33,276 bases of DNA, from assembly GCA_036381435.1 (NCBI GenBank), contig DASVCW010000046.1:1-33276 (forward strand). Reading direction: 5' to 3'. The stretch's first letter is position 1. Each line of letters starts with the position of its first letter. Origin of the DNA: Fodinibius sp036381435 (GTDB lineage Bacteria; Bacteroidota; Rhodothermia; Balneolales; Balneolaceae). Of this stretch, positions 7,768 to 16,869 are shown in pieces. The position numbers and the translations under genes are program-made. The notes beneath the pieces are model-generated. The model was not told the DNA's origin and made no database searches. It worked only from the letters and a program-made list of their open reading frames with translations.

Positions 7768-9129
7768 TTAATTAGATTGGTAGTAGTGGTATTTAAATTT
7801 TATAAGCGTTAAAAACAGCCTATACATGTCCTGCGGAATTTTATTACTCATCAACTGATTCACAGCCTTATTAACTGTTTCTGCAACCATTGGCTCATCT
7901 TCAATAATTGCGGCAAGTTTATCGATAAACTGTTGCCTGTTACTTGCTTCCCACAGGTTTTCAACCGCTTTAATTCTGGTTCGTAGCCTTTTTTCTCTTC
8001 CCTCATAAGTTAATAGGGAATCAGCTACTTCTTCTGCCAACTGTAAGGTTTCTTTGTTATTTAGCATAGCTTGTATCCATGTTAGGTAAGTGATAAAGGT
8101 TAATCGTTTCTCTTCTTTTTCCAATTTAAGTGAAGCTTTTTTCTTTTGAAGAACATCTCCCGCTGTATACTTATACAAATCTTTAGGTTGAAGTGCTTTG
8201 ACCCCGATACCTCCGAGTGCACATGCTTTTTCCAGCGTAAATTGTGCTTGATAAACTTCTTCCAACTTTTTTATCTCCGATCTGCTAAGTGAGGAATCTG
8301 CCTGAATAAGTTGTTCAAAGATATCAGGCATTCTGCGAACATTATTTAACTCCAGATATAAAAATCCAAGGGTTTTGTTCATTTGACCATAGCTGTATCC
8401 ATATACTAGTTCTTGCAGGTTATCATCTCCCAAATGACGAGCTAAAGAAAAAATTTGTTCTGACCATTCAGGCCGGATTAGTTTAATATATCCTCCCTGG
8501 CTTCCTGAATAGTCAGAAGCTTGTTCTAATGTTCGGCGATAAGCTTTTTCAAGATCATCTCTATATTCCAGCCCAAAAGTAATCCATAACCCATTCCATG
8601 TTTCAATCTGCCGTCCCTTTGCTTTAGGTGACTCATCCAAATACTGTCGATAATACTTCCATCCCTGATATATAAACCAAAGAATTTTTTCATTGTTAAA
8701 TAAAAAATCATATCCACCACCAAAGCCAGCTCCTAATGCACCTCCAAACCAAGAATATAAAACTTCTTCTTCAGAAGGACCTTTTAAAATATTACTCACT
8801 TGGCCTGATGTAGATTTTATATCTTCTTTAGCCTTAAATCCTACAGCAATATTACCTCCCAAGTTATCATTGCCGTTTGCGTACTCTTCAATCTTGGCTA
8901 AGAGTTTATTCTTTTTAATTAAAGCGTCTCTAATATTAGGATTTTGATCCTTTTTACTTATTCTCTGAAAAAAAGGAGAATTGTGCACCTGCATTAAATG
9001 CAAATAGTCTTCCGAGTCAAACAAAACAGGGAAAAATTCTTCCTCAAAAAATTCCAATGCAGACAGATTTCTCCCTGTCTTTCGGTTATAAAGCTCTAAA
9101 AACTGCCTGCCAACTTGTACTGTATACAT
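7768..9129 (-). CDS. Divergent Cas8-like large subunit of Cascade
   Basis: A 453-residue protein lying 10 bp after cas3 and 44 bp before cas7, the slot of the Cas8 large subunit that recognises the PAM and recruits Cas3. It begins MYTVQVGRQFLELYNRKTGR. Visible features are a glycine-rich patch WFGGALGAGFGGGYDFLF near residue 130 and a helical C-terminal third (about 330-453) of the kind that can stand in for a separate small subunit. It is shorter than most Cas8b proteins and has a single cysteine, so the CxxC zinc fingers of many Cas8 proteins are absent. The call is by elimination and position rather than by a recognised family motif. Confidence 0.65.
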   Translation of the reverse strand: MYTVQVGRQFLELYNRKTGRNLSALEFFEEEFFPVLFDSEDYLHLMQVHNSPFFQRISKKDQNPNIRDALIKKNKLLAKIEEYANGNDNLGGNIAVGFKAKEDIKSTSGQVSNILKGPSEEEVLYSWFGGALGAGFGGGYDFLFNNEKILWFIYQGWKYYRQYLDESPKAKGRQIETWNGLWITFGLEYRDDLEKAYRRTLEQASDYSGSQGGYIKLIRPEWSEQIFSLARHLGDDNLQELVYGYSYGQMNKTLGFLYLELNNVRRMPDIFEQLIQADSSLSRSEIKKLEEVYQAQFTLEKACALGGIGVKALQPKDLYKYTAGDVLQKKKASLKLEKEEKRLTFITYLTWIQAMLNNKETLQLAEEVADSLLTYEGREKRLRTRIKAVENLWEASNRQQFIDKLAAIIEDEPMVAETVNKAVNQLMSNKIPQDMYRLFLTLIKFKYHYYQSN

Positions 9130-9139
9130 ATGCCCTCCA

Positions 9140-11284
9140 TTAAATAAAATTTGATGGTTCTTTAAGAACTAAGCCTAGCATTTCATATTCATCCTGTTCA
9201 GGCATGATGTAAGGCTCGCTGCCAACTCCTTCAGCAATACGCAAGCGCTCTTTAACTCGGTATAAACTCTTTTGACTTACAGGAATCTCCAGCCACTGCC
9301 GCTCTTCCCAATTTGCATTTTTATACTGTTCCTCATCTTTCTCCAAAATGCACGTGGCTGAATCTATTTCCAGATACTTTATTAAAACGGGTTCAGAAAC
9401 ATGCCTTAGCTTCTCCATCTGAAACTCATCTCTATTCCACTTTAGAAACCCTTTTATTTCCTGAATATCAATTTCAGAATATACCTGATCGATCAGGTTT
9501 TGAATTTCAGTAGTTTTTAGCTTCTCTCCATCCGGAAGCAAAGAATAACTTTTTTCAACAATTTCCTTAGAATAAGGTAGAGTGTTTTCTAAAGGTTCAA
9601 GCACATGAACAGGCTTCAATGTTCTTTTCTCAGCCGCTAATCTTCTGCGATTAACTCGTCCAAAACGCTGAACCAGGGCATCCAGTGGAGCAGCTTGAGT
9701 AATCATCCGGTCAAAACTTATATCCAGGCTGACTTCTACTACCTGAGTGGAAACCACAAAACAGGGACCTTCTCCTTCATCAAAAACTTCTTTAAGCTGT
9801 TGTTCCCGGTCTTTACGATCTTTTCTTCGAAACCTGCTGTGGATTAACATGGAAGGTATATCTGAAAACATACCTTTGAGAATTCTATAAGTTTTCTGAG
9901 CATCAGCTACAATATTACAGACGATCAGAAGTTTTTCTCCTGCACTTAATGATTCCTCAATTATTTTATAAAGCTCATCAAGATCTTTATTCTTATAAAT
10001 AAGATGGCGATCGTAGGTCTCCAGCTCTTCCCCGGATAATGCCACCTGATAAACTTGCTCTTCACTCCCAAGAATCTTCAGCAAAGAATCATATAGTGCT
10101 GATGGCATTGTAGCTGTGCCTATATGAATTCGGCATCCATTTCTTAATAATACTTTCACAATTTCCAGTACCATAGCTTGTGTTTCAGCTTGATAGGTGT
10201 GAATCTCATCCAGAATAATATCGCAACCTTTCAAATCAAGTAGTATAGCTTCAAAGCTCATGGTTCCAAAAATGATACTACTGATCTGATGGGGCGTAAG
10301 CACTTTAACACTGGCTCCTACAAAAGGCTGAAGCTGTACTTCCTGTTTGCTTTCATCAGCAGCTACTAATCTGGAAGCGGCATGAAGTAAACGCACATCT
10401 GTATGTTCAGGAACTATTTCTTTAATGCGGCTATACATAGCATTAATTGAAGCCTGAAAAGGAAGCACATAAAAAGTTCGCCCCCTGCATCTTCTTAAAA
10501 GAAATTCTGTTTTCCCGGCTCCGGTTGGAGCAACAACCAGAGTATGTCTTCTGGCATCTTTCGTATCTTTCTGAGAAAGAGGATATAGCTTGCTCGGCTC
10601 AAACATATTCTTATATGCCGGATTTTGGAAAAGCCGACTAAGAAACGGAGCAAGGTCATCTGCCAGTGCTGAAGCCATGTGGTCGGCAGCCATTAAAATT
10701 CCTTTCCATTCAGACCAGCCATCATCAATCTGCTCACAATATTCTACTGCCCTCAATAAAGCATCTTCAGCTTCCTTGTAAGAAATCGTACGTGTTTTAA
10801 TTCCCAGTTCCTTCAATAAAGCAAGGGCTCTGGGTGACCATTCTTCCCAGTTCCTAAGATGAGCTTCGATCAATCCTTCTTCGCCCTCGCGATTTACAAT
10901 ATCAATTAAACCTCTTTTTCTTGAATCATTTTTGATTGATTTATGATGGGCAGCAACCATTTCAATCAGAGTTATTTGCTGCTCTTTGGGAAACAGGGGA
11001 AGAAAAGCCAGCGAAGAAAATTCATGCCTATGTGGCAAATCCTGATTAAAGGCCCGCCCCTCTTTATATCCATGCACAAAAGCTTGATAGACAGGATGAG
11101 CCTTACCTATATCGTGTAAATATGCTCCATTACGACAAAGAGTTATATCTTTGCTTAAGTGTTCAGCCAGTTTTTCAACAGCAGAGGCAACATGAAGCAA
11201 ATGAGCCTTTAATGAAACAGCCCCATAGGTTTCACTTTTTGCCAGCAGTTTAACTTCCTGATATTTTTCCAAGGTCCATCTCAT
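9140..11284 (-). CDS. cas3: Cas3, HD nuclease-helicase
   Basis: A 714-residue Cas3 with the HD nuclease domain first: H28, the HD pair H57-D58 in LHDIGKAHP, H85/H87, H113-H114 in AAHHKS and D201 in AADHMAS. The SF2 helicase follows: Walker A APTGAGKT (252-259), DEIH (359-362), the TATMPS motif, and VSTQVVEVSLDIS with QRFGRVNRR (motifs V and VI). Both activities therefore look intact. Cas3 is recruited by target-bound Cascade, then nicks and degrades the displaced DNA strand. Its ATG overlaps the cas5 stop by four bases (ATGA), indicating translational coupling. It is placed ahead of cas8-cas7 instead of after cas5 in the more usual I-B order. Confidence 0.97.
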   Translation of the reverse strand: MRWTLEKYQEVKLLAKSETYGAVSLKAHLLHVASAVEKLAEHLSKDITLCRNGAYLHDIGKAHPVYQAFVHGYKEGRAFNQDLPHRHEFSSLAFLPLFPKEQQITLIEMVAAHHKSIKNDSRKRGLIDIVNREGEEGLIEAHLRNWEEWSPRALALLKELGIKTRTISYKEAEDALLRAVEYCEQIDDGWSEWKGILMAADHMASALADDLAPFLSRLFQNPAYKNMFEPSKLYPLSQKDTKDARRHTLVVAPTGAGKTEFLLRRCRGRTFYVLPFQASINAMYSRIKEIVPEHTDVRLLHAASRLVAADESKQEVQLQPFVGASVKVLTPHQISSIIFGTMSFEAILLDLKGCDIILDEIHTYQAETQAMVLEIVKVLLRNGCRIHIGTATMPSALYDSLLKILGSEEQVYQVALSGEELETYDRHLIYKNKDLDELYKIIEESLSAGEKLLIVCNIVADAQKTYRILKGMFSDIPSMLIHSRFRRKDRKDREQQLKEVFDEGEGPCFVVSTQVVEVSLDISFDRMITQAAPLDALVQRFGRVNRRRLAAEKRTLKPVHVLEPLENTLPYSKEIVEKSYSLLPDGEKLKTTEIQNLIDQVYSEIDIQEIKGFLKWNRDEFQMEKLRHVSEPVLIKYLEIDSATCILEKDEEQYKNANWEERQWLEIPVSQKSLYRVKERLRIAEGVGSEPYIMPEQDEYEMLGLVLKEPSNFI

Positions 11285-11820
11285 AAAATATCATCCCGAA
11301 TGGCCCCATTTGTAATTTCTAACCGGCCATACATCGGTTTGAAATTGTCGAATCGATTATATCCTACCATAAAACCTTCATCTGGTTTGGTAAAATGGAG
11401 TTCAAACCCCTCAATTTCACTAAACTTCTCTTCGGAAAGTTTTTCTATTCCCTTGATCCTGTCAGGAAGCATCACATCCTCATTTCTACAAAGACAAATA
11501 TGTTGTCCAAATGCTCGTTCAGCATCTTCCCGATCACAAAAAGCTAAAACAAGAACCGGATCAATAAGAATACCTCTGGTTAAAATGCTATAATTCTTTC
11601 CGGGCTTCTTGATCAGCTTCGGCCGGGTTTGCTCTTGTTGCTTTGAAAACTTCACAAAGCTAAGGCGATGCCGAAGAATTTGTTTGACCTGTAGTTTTTG
11701 CCGAATTCCTTCAATAATCGAAGGCGTTAAAAATTGCTGACTGAAAGTAAGCTCATCCCGAACAGCTGTCCATGGCTTAATATATCCAAAGGGTCCTGTA
11801 TAAGTTACTGTATAGATCAT
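11281..11820 (-). CDS. cas5: Cas5, crRNA 5'-handle-binding Cascade subunit
   Basis: A 179-residue protein with a Cas5-like N-terminus (GPFGYIKPWTAVRDELTFSQQ, then FLTPSIIEGIRQKL, resembling the Cas5 entry strand and 'P-S-x-I-x-G' helix) and a C-terminal GFMVGYNRFDNFKPMYGRLEI. It lies between cas6 and cas3, overlapping cas3 by 4 bp and 18 bp from cas6. Cas5 caps the crRNA handle end and contacts Cas8. It is somewhat short, and the match is by position and the N-terminal block, so confidence is below that for Cas1-4 and Cas6. Confidence 0.75.
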   Translation of the reverse strand: MIYTVTYTGPFGYIKPWTAVRDELTFSQQFLTPSIIEGIRQKLQVKQILRHRLSFVKFSKQQEQTRPKLIKKPGKNYSILTRGILIDPVLVLAFCDREDAERAFGQHICLCRNEDVMLPDRIKGIEKLSEEKFSEIEGFELHFTKPDEGFMVGYNRFDNFKPMYGRLEITNGAIRDDIL

Positions 11821-11838
11821 AGTGAAAATAAAATTAAC

Positions 11839-12501
11839 TTAATAAAGTGCGCCAAATCCACTTCCTGTCAACTCTCCAACTCCTACATTCCAGGCAAATT
11901 CAATTGCCTTAACATCACCTTGCATAATAATTGGACAGAGATTAGTTTTAAGGCGAATTCCTTTAATCTCAATAAGTTTTGTGCGGGGGGCATTGTAATT
12001 TTTATCAAAGCCTATTTTAAACTCTCCATGAGATACCCCAGCCTCCTGAAGCTTTCTTTTTAAAGTTCTCTTTAAAACTATATCCGCTTCCTTATCATTA
12101 AAAGTCAGATGTTTGCGTTGAAGATCATCTATATTACTACGGATTAAAACAGGGCTTGAAACTTTAAATCTCCACTCAGATTTGAATGCCGGTGAAGGAA
12201 CAATTTGGACTTCGTCCACTTCCATTCCAAATGCAACTGATGGGGCATCCACTATCCCCTGAATTAATTCCGATGCATGTTTTCCTTCCCAAAAACTAAT
12301 AAACCAATGTGCTCCTTTTTTAAAGTTTAATCCACCGTTAGCACTTTCTACATCTCCCCGTAACCATGAAAATGAATAAAGAGAAATTTTATCATGTAGA
12401 TCATTTTGACCAAGCCATTTATGAAGAGCACCTGTCAACTTGTGCTGGTAATTAAAATCCACCAGTTCCGTATTTGGCGTAAGCCTTAAATGTAGCCTCA
12501 T
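11839..12501 (-). CDS. cas6: Cas6, pre-crRNA endoribonuclease
   Basis: A 220-residue RAMP protein. It starts MRLHLRLTPNTELVDFNYQH, a Cas6 first strand. The helix that follows ends in LHD (H36), the usual place of the catalytic histidine. The C-terminus NVGVGELTGSGFGALY is the glycine-rich loop diagnostic of Cas6. It cuts each repeat to leave the 8-nt handle, here predicted as ATTGAAAT. It is the first gene of the minus-strand cas operon, and the operon promoter should lie in 12502-12600. That stretch is very AT-rich but I could not assign boxes. Confidence 0.93.
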   Translation of the reverse strand: MRLHLRLTPNTELVDFNYQHKLTGALHKWLGQNDLHDKISLYSFSWLRGDVESANGGLNFKKGAHWFISFWEGKHASELIQGIVDAPSVAFGMEVDEVQIVPSPAFKSEWRFKVSSPVLIRSNIDDLQRKHLTFNDKEADIVLKRTLKRKLQEAGVSHGEFKIGFDKNYNAPRTKLIEIKGIRLKTNLCPIIMQGDVKAIEFAWNVGVGELTGSGFGALY

Positions 12502-12599
12502 GATATATTTACTCTTTATTTAAATTTAACCGCCTATTAGTAAGACCCTTGAAAAACCCAATCCTTACAAAAAAATTTAAATTTTTTAATTATTAACAT

Positions 12600-12651
12600 A
12601 AAAAAAGGGACTGACGTCTTCCGTCACCCCCTATATGCGATTAGCAGTCCC
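12600..12651 (-). terminator. Rho-independent terminator after the histidine kinase gene
   Basis: Read on the minus strand, GGGACTG (12651-12645) pairs with CAGTCCC (12613-12607) and is followed by a run of seven T. The long loop contains its own stem TGACG/CGTCA (12626-12612). It lies 67 bp after the kinase stop codon and upstream of the cas6 promoter region, so it should insulate the cas operon from kinase transcription. Confidence 0.75.
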
Positions 12652-12717
12652 CCTAAACTATCAATTCAACAAATCCCTCAATCAGCAATTCAACCAATCA
12701 ATAATTCAACAGTTCCC

Positions 12718-14829
12718 TTACGATGCCCTCGGCAGGCTAAAGCTAAAGGTCGTGCCTTTGCCTTCGATACTTTTTACCACGATCTTTCCGTTTTGCTTTT
12801 CAACGAACTCCTTGCAAAGCTGTAAGCCCAATCCGCTCCCTTTTTCGTGGTCCGTACCCTCCCGTGAAGTTCCATGAACAGTAAAGATATGCTGCTGCTC
12901 TTCTTCGGGAATACCAATGCCAGTATCATTCACATCAAAAATAATTTTTCCTTTTTCTTCTCTTGTGCTTACCGTAATGCTGTCCCCCTCTTTGGTAAAT
13001 TTGATGCTGTTAGCCACCAAATTCCGCAAAATAAGCTGCAGTAGGTTGAAATCTGCTTCAACCTTAAGTCCCTCGGCTACATTATTTTTTAGCAAAACCC
13101 CCTTTTGCCGGGCCTTAAATTCATAGTTCTTAAATACTTCTTTAACCACCTCACGAGCGGTGATAATTTCCATATTAAGTGCCATTCCGGACATCTGCTC
13201 CTTTGCCCATGCCAGCAGGTTATCCATCATACTGATATTTTGCGAAATAGACAGTTCCAGTTGCGTCCACATCGTTTCAACATCCTCGCGACTTAAATCA
13301 TCCTCGCGTAGCAAATAAAGCATGCTTTTCATTGAGGACATGGGTGAACGTACATCATGTGCAATAATAGCCAGCATTTTATCCTTCACCCGGTTTAACT
13401 GCTGCAACTGGTTTCGCTGCAACTCTAACTCCCGGTTGATGCGCTGCTTTTCGACTTTTGTCCGATAAATAAATAACAACGACAGCAGCGTCACCAAAAT
13501 GATACCGAGACTTACTATGATTAACCAGTTGCGGGCATCAATTTTGGCCTCCTGTACTTGATGTTTTTCTTTCAGTAAGTGGTTGATTTGCTCCTGCTTA
13601 CGCAAGCTTAACATCGCTTCCGTTTTTGTAAGCTCCTGCTCAGCTTCCATCTGTTGAATGCTGTCAGCAACGGCTTTGTATTTTTCATGAAATGTTAAAG
13701 CCGTTTGAAAGTTTCCGAGCTTTTTATGCAGCTTATAGATGTTTTCTGTTGCCGTTTTTTGGAACGACATCGAACCCAACTCCCCCGCTACAGCAAATGC
13801 CTGTCTCCAATAATCTATGGCTTTTGATAATTCACCCCGTTGCCGGGCTACATTTGCCAGTCCCGAATAATTGTAAAAAATGCCCTGAGGCACATTCAAT
13901 TTATGGCAATATTTTAAAGAAAGTTTAAAATTTTTCTCTGCTTGTGCCGTATTTCCCATCCGGAGATACATATCTCCCATATTATAAATAATTATATAAG
14001 GCGGAGTGTCGGGACGAATATTTTTATGTAACGACAGGGCACGCTTATACAAAGAGAGAGCCTCCCCAAAATGTCCCAGATCTTTTTTTGTGTTGGCCAG
14101 ATTCGAAACGGCACGAAATTCGCCTACTTTAAAACCAATTTTTTCGCTGATTTCTATAGCTCGTTCAAGGTAAAACCCCGCTTTTTCAGGTTGAGAAAAA
14201 CTATTATAAACCTCTCCCAAATTGTTAAGTACGTTTGATAGAAAAAGGCTGTCTTTGGCTGCTTCTGCATATTCCACCCCCGCCAGATAATGTTTTAAAG
14301 CAAGGGCCATATTGCCCATATTCCCATAAACCACCCCAATATTTTGGTTGATGGCTGCCAGGGTGCGTGGATTTTTAACCGAATCAATCAGCGCCTTTGC
14401 TTTTTTATAAGCCTTCAGCGACTGCCCGTATTTCGCCTGATAGCGATAGGCAGTAGCTAATAAATTCAGAATATCAGCCTTCTGGTTACTGTTTGGAAAG
14501 CTTTTTAATGTTTCTTGCAGAAGGTCACTCGCCACACCCGGTTTTCTGGCGGTTAAGTAATTTTCCGATAACGACAAATTTACCTTCTGTAACAGATAGG
14601 CACTATGAAGAGAATCAGCTATACTTTGTGCTCTTCTCAATAAATTCATTGATTCTTGCATGCTGCCGGAGTTCTTAAATTCCGCAGCTAAATCAATCAT
14701 CATCACTATTTTGGCACTGTCGGGAAGATAAGGGTCTGATACCTGTTCCAAACCCAAAACATCTCCTGACTGAGCAAATAATGATGAAGTAAAATAAAAT
14801 AAAATAAACCCGACTAAGCCTGTTCGCAT
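12718..14829 (-). CDS. TPR-repeat sensor histidine kinase
   Basis: A 703-residue protein. A signal peptide (MRTGLVGFILFYFTSSLFAQ) leads a periplasmic array of tetratricopeptide repeats (about 40-390), then a short coiled coil, one membrane helix (435-455, NWLIIVSLGIILVTLL) and a second coiled coil. The cytoplasmic kinase has the H box IIAHDVRSPMSSM (H491), N box NLVANSIKFT (N603/N607), G1 DTGIGIP (635) and G2 GSGLGLQL (664). There is no fused receiver domain and no response-regulator gene nearby, so its partner is encoded elsewhere. The ligand is unknown; such TPR kinases are common in Bacteroidota-type genomes. A 16-bp palindrome lies about 130 bp upstream. Confidence 0.93.
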   Translation of the reverse strand: MRTGLVGFILFYFTSSLFAQSGDVLGLEQVSDPYLPDSAKIVMMIDLAAEFKNSGSMQESMNLLRRAQSIADSLHSAYLLQKVNLSLSENYLTARKPGVASDLLQETLKSFPNSNQKADILNLLATAYRYQAKYGQSLKAYKKAKALIDSVKNPRTLAAINQNIGVVYGNMGNMALALKHYLAGVEYAEAAKDSLFLSNVLNNLGEVYNSFSQPEKAGFYLERAIEISEKIGFKVGEFRAVSNLANTKKDLGHFGEALSLYKRALSLHKNIRPDTPPYIIIYNMGDMYLRMGNTAQAEKNFKLSLKYCHKLNVPQGIFYNYSGLANVARQRGELSKAIDYWRQAFAVAGELGSMSFQKTATENIYKLHKKLGNFQTALTFHEKYKAVADSIQQMEAEQELTKTEAMLSLRKQEQINHLLKEKHQVQEAKIDARNWLIIVSLGIILVTLLSLLFIYRTKVEKQRINRELELQRNQLQQLNRVKDKMLAIIAHDVRSPMSSMKSMLYLLREDDLSREDVETMWTQLELSISQNISMMDNLLAWAKEQMSGMALNMEIITAREVVKEVFKNYEFKARQKGVLLKNNVAEGLKVEADFNLLQLILRNLVANSIKFTKEGDSITVSTREEKGKIIFDVNDTGIGIPEEEQQHIFTVHGTSREGTDHEKGSGLGLQLCKEFVEKQNGKIVVKSIEGKGTTFSFSLPRAS

Positions 14830-14956
14830 TAACTATAAACCTAAAATTATCGTTAAAGCACCCGAATCTTAACTCCCTGACCCACTTTATTTAATTAATA
14901 TTATAATTGTTTTGATGTTGAAACAAAAGCAATTTTTTCAAACCAAGGATAAAAAC

Positions 14957-14972
14957 TGTAAATTAATTTACA
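14957..14972. promoter_or_regulatory. 16-bp perfect palindrome upstream of the kinase gene
   Basis: TGTAAATTAATTTACA is a perfect palindrome in the 254-bp gap between the kinase start and the DinB-like gene. A second small inverted repeat (AAAACG/CGTTTT, 14982-14998) follows. Its form fits an operator for a dimeric regulator. No regulator gene lies next to it and AT-rich palindromes arise easily by chance. Nothing else is recognisable in 14830-15083. Confidence 0.35.
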
Positions 14973-15083
14973 TCTCTTTCTAAAACGGCATACGTTTTTT
15001 CGAAATGATCAACATCAAAAGTAGAAAAGAGAACTTAAAGTAAGTGCAGATTAACATACCCCGATTTCAGTCACTGCTCGATT

Positions 15084-15539
15084 TCATTTCTCTTTTTCAG
15101 CCAAAATTCTTCTTAAATAATTAACCTGCCCGAGGTGGTAATTAAAGTGACCATATAAATGAATCAGCGTTTCACCAACCGTAAATTTTTCTGATTTATA
15201 AAGTGAAAATGGTTCATTCAACTGTTCAGCACTCAGTTTATCCAGTACTTCGCCAATCATTACAGAAGTGTTATTAACGCTCTCGATAAGTTCTCGCCCC
15301 GAAATTCCTGTATTGGTAAATTCCTTTTTGCGGTTTCGTTCATAGCCGGTATCTCCCATGCCCGCTCTAATATAGTGATTGAGATTGCCGGTCATATGCT
15401 GCGCCAACACACCGCAACTATTCCTGATGCCTGATTCAAGTTCCCATAAGTAATTATGGGGAATCTTACCTATTTCATCGGCCAGTTGATCTAAATCACG
15501 AATATAAAAGGCTTTAATTTGTTCTTTAAAATCTCTCAT
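15084..15539 (-). CDS. DinB/YfiT-superfamily (DUF1572-type) protein
   Basis: A 151-residue helical protein. Features typical of the superfamily are LAQHMTGNLNHYIRAG near residue 46 and LYGHFNYHLGQVNYLRR near residue 125, with histidines at the metal-ligand positions (H48 and the H..NYH pair). These four-helix proteins bind a divalent metal, and many are thiol-dependent transferases or stress-related proteins. The substrate is unknown. It stands alone on the minus strand between the kinase and metF, with about 250 bp of non-coding DNA on each side. Confidence 0.85.
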   Translation of the reverse strand: MRDFKEQIKAFYIRDLDQLADEIGKIPHNYLWELESGIRNSCGVLAQHMTGNLNHYIRAGMGDTGYERNRKKEFTNTGISGRELIESVNNTSVMIGEVLDKLSAEQLNEPFSLYKSEKFTVGETLIHLYGHFNYHLGQVNYLRRILAEKEK

Positions 15540-15653
15540 TGTTTCAGCAGGTTTGATTTATAATGAATAGAAAATGCTTTCATGTAGATCGGAGATTTCG
15601 ACGTAACCATACCTTCTGGGATCTCGATAAGACAAATTTAAAAACTGTTGCTT

Positions 15654-15671
15654 CTCGACATGAATGTCGAG
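15654..15671. repeat. Near-palindrome in the DinB-metF gap
   Basis: CTCGACAT-GA-ATGTCGAG is an 8-bp perfect inverted repeat with a 2-nt centre. It lies in the 250-bp gap between metF (ending at 15790) and the DinB-like gene (starting at 15539), both minus strand, and could be an operator for the DinB-like gene. TGAACTC/GAGTTCA and GGAGT/ACTCC inverted words follow between 15700 and 15765, so the gap may form several stems. No T-run suggests a terminator. Confidence 0.35.
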
Positions 15672-15789
15672 TTATACTTCACAAAAAAGCTGAAAGGAAG
15701 TTGAACTCCCGCTTTAATAGCTATCCCGGCAACTACCGAGTTCAGGAGTACAACTCCTTCACAGCAAGAAATGAACTACTGCCTGAACC

Positions 15790-16758
15790 CTACTTCTTTA
15801 CAACATCATGCCCCAGCGGCAGCTTCTCAATCACTTCAAGCGCGGGACTCGGATCACCCATAATATAAAAATGAATACCCGGCGCACCGCCTTCCAAAAG
15901 TTCTGTACATTGCTGTTTTGCCCACTCAATACCAATATCACGCGCTTTAGCCGAATTTGATTGAATTTCGTCAGATAAGGTTTCAGGAATATTTAAATAA
16001 AAATATTTGGGCAAAAAGTTAAGATGTTGCTCCCGCGTCAGCACTTTAAGTCCCGGTACAATAGGGCATTCAATGCCTGCATTTCGGCATTTTTTCACAA
16101 ATCGAAAATAGGCTTCATTATCAAAAAACATCTGTGTAACGATGTAATCACCACCGGCATCCACCTTTTTCTTGAGCATTTGAATATCATAGTCAAGATT
16201 CGGAGCCTCAAAATGCTTTTCGGGATAACCGGCCACTCCCACACAAAAATTGGTTTCGTGAGCATTCACAATATTCTCTAAGTAACGCCCGCTGTTCATG
16301 CCTTTCACCTGCTTCACCAAATCGACAGCATGTTTGTTAAAGGTACCATTTTTATAACGGGTGATGGAATCATCGGCAGCATCGCCGCGAATGGTCAACA
16401 CATTGTCAATACCCAGATAGTTGAGTTCAATCAGTGCGTCTTCGGTTTCTTCTTTGGTGAAGCCTTCACAAATCAGGTGCGGAACGGGGTCAACGCCGTA
16501 TTTGTGCATGATAGCAGCACATAAGCCAATCGTTCCGGGACGCTTTCGCTTGATGTGTCGCTTGATGGTGCCATTGCCAAGCTCTTCATAATATGATTCC
16601 GCGGCATGATAGGTCACATCAATAAAGGGAGGGTGATACTTCATCACCTGATCCAGCGAATCGAATACTTTTTTGATGGAACCTCCCCTTTTGGGAGGAA
16701 TAATTTCGAAAGAAATTAATGGTTCTTTCGCACGATTGTAATGTTCAATTACTTTCAT
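15790..16758 (-). CDS. metF: Methylenetetrahydrofolate reductase
   Basis: A 322-residue TIM-barrel flavoprotein reducing 5,10-methylene-THF to 5-methyl-THF, the methyl donor used by MetH. Family motifs are SFEIIPPKRG with the catalytic glutamate (E18), NVLTIRGDA (D126), FCVGVAGYPEKH, YIVTQMFFDN and APGIHFY. Length is typical of bacterial MetF without the eukaryotic regulatory domain. It is divergent from metH, and the two starts are about 180 bp apart, so they probably share regulation. The start MKVIEHYNRAKEPLISFE is the usual one. Confidence 0.97.
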   Translation of the reverse strand: MKVIEHYNRAKEPLISFEIIPPKRGGSIKKVFDSLDQVMKYHPPFIDVTYHAAESYYEELGNGTIKRHIKRKRPGTIGLCAAIMHKYGVDPVPHLICEGFTKEETEDALIELNYLGIDNVLTIRGDAADDSITRYKNGTFNKHAVDLVKQVKGMNSGRYLENIVNAHETNFCVGVAGYPEKHFEAPNLDYDIQMLKKKVDAGGDYIVTQMFFDNEAYFRFVKKCRNAGIECPIVPGLKVLTREQHLNFLPKYFYLNIPETLSDEIQSNSAKARDIGIEWAKQQCTELLEGGAPGIHFYIMGDPSPALEVIEKLPLGHDVVKK

Positions 16759-16850
16759 TTAATCTGCTATTATTTGTACCTTTACATTCCGAAAATTTTC
16801 CCGACAAGCTAAAAGACATGCCTGTTTTTTTGAAAAATGGATGCCTTTAT

Positions 16851-16869
16851 GAGTGAAAGGTAATCACTC
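16851..16869. promoter_or_regulatory. Small hairpin in the metF-metH divergent control region
   Basis: GAGTGA/TCACTC around a 7-nt loop lies about 70 bp upstream of the chosen metH start and 93 bp from metF. TATAAT occurs at 16911-16916 before metH without a well-spaced partner box. The hairpin could be an operator for both genes. No known SAM or cobalamin riboswitch core was recognised in the 179-bp gap. Confidence 0.3.

Noticed and set aside
14982..14998. AAAACG/CGTTTT as a terminator for the DinB-like gene
   Set aside because: The stem is only 6 bp of mostly A-T pairs and no T-run follows on the minus strand.
15563..15868. A 101-codon plus-strand open frame overlapping the 3' end of metF
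   Set aside because: It covers the metF stop region in antisense, has no recognisable domain and includes the DinB-metF gap hairpins. It is a chance reading.
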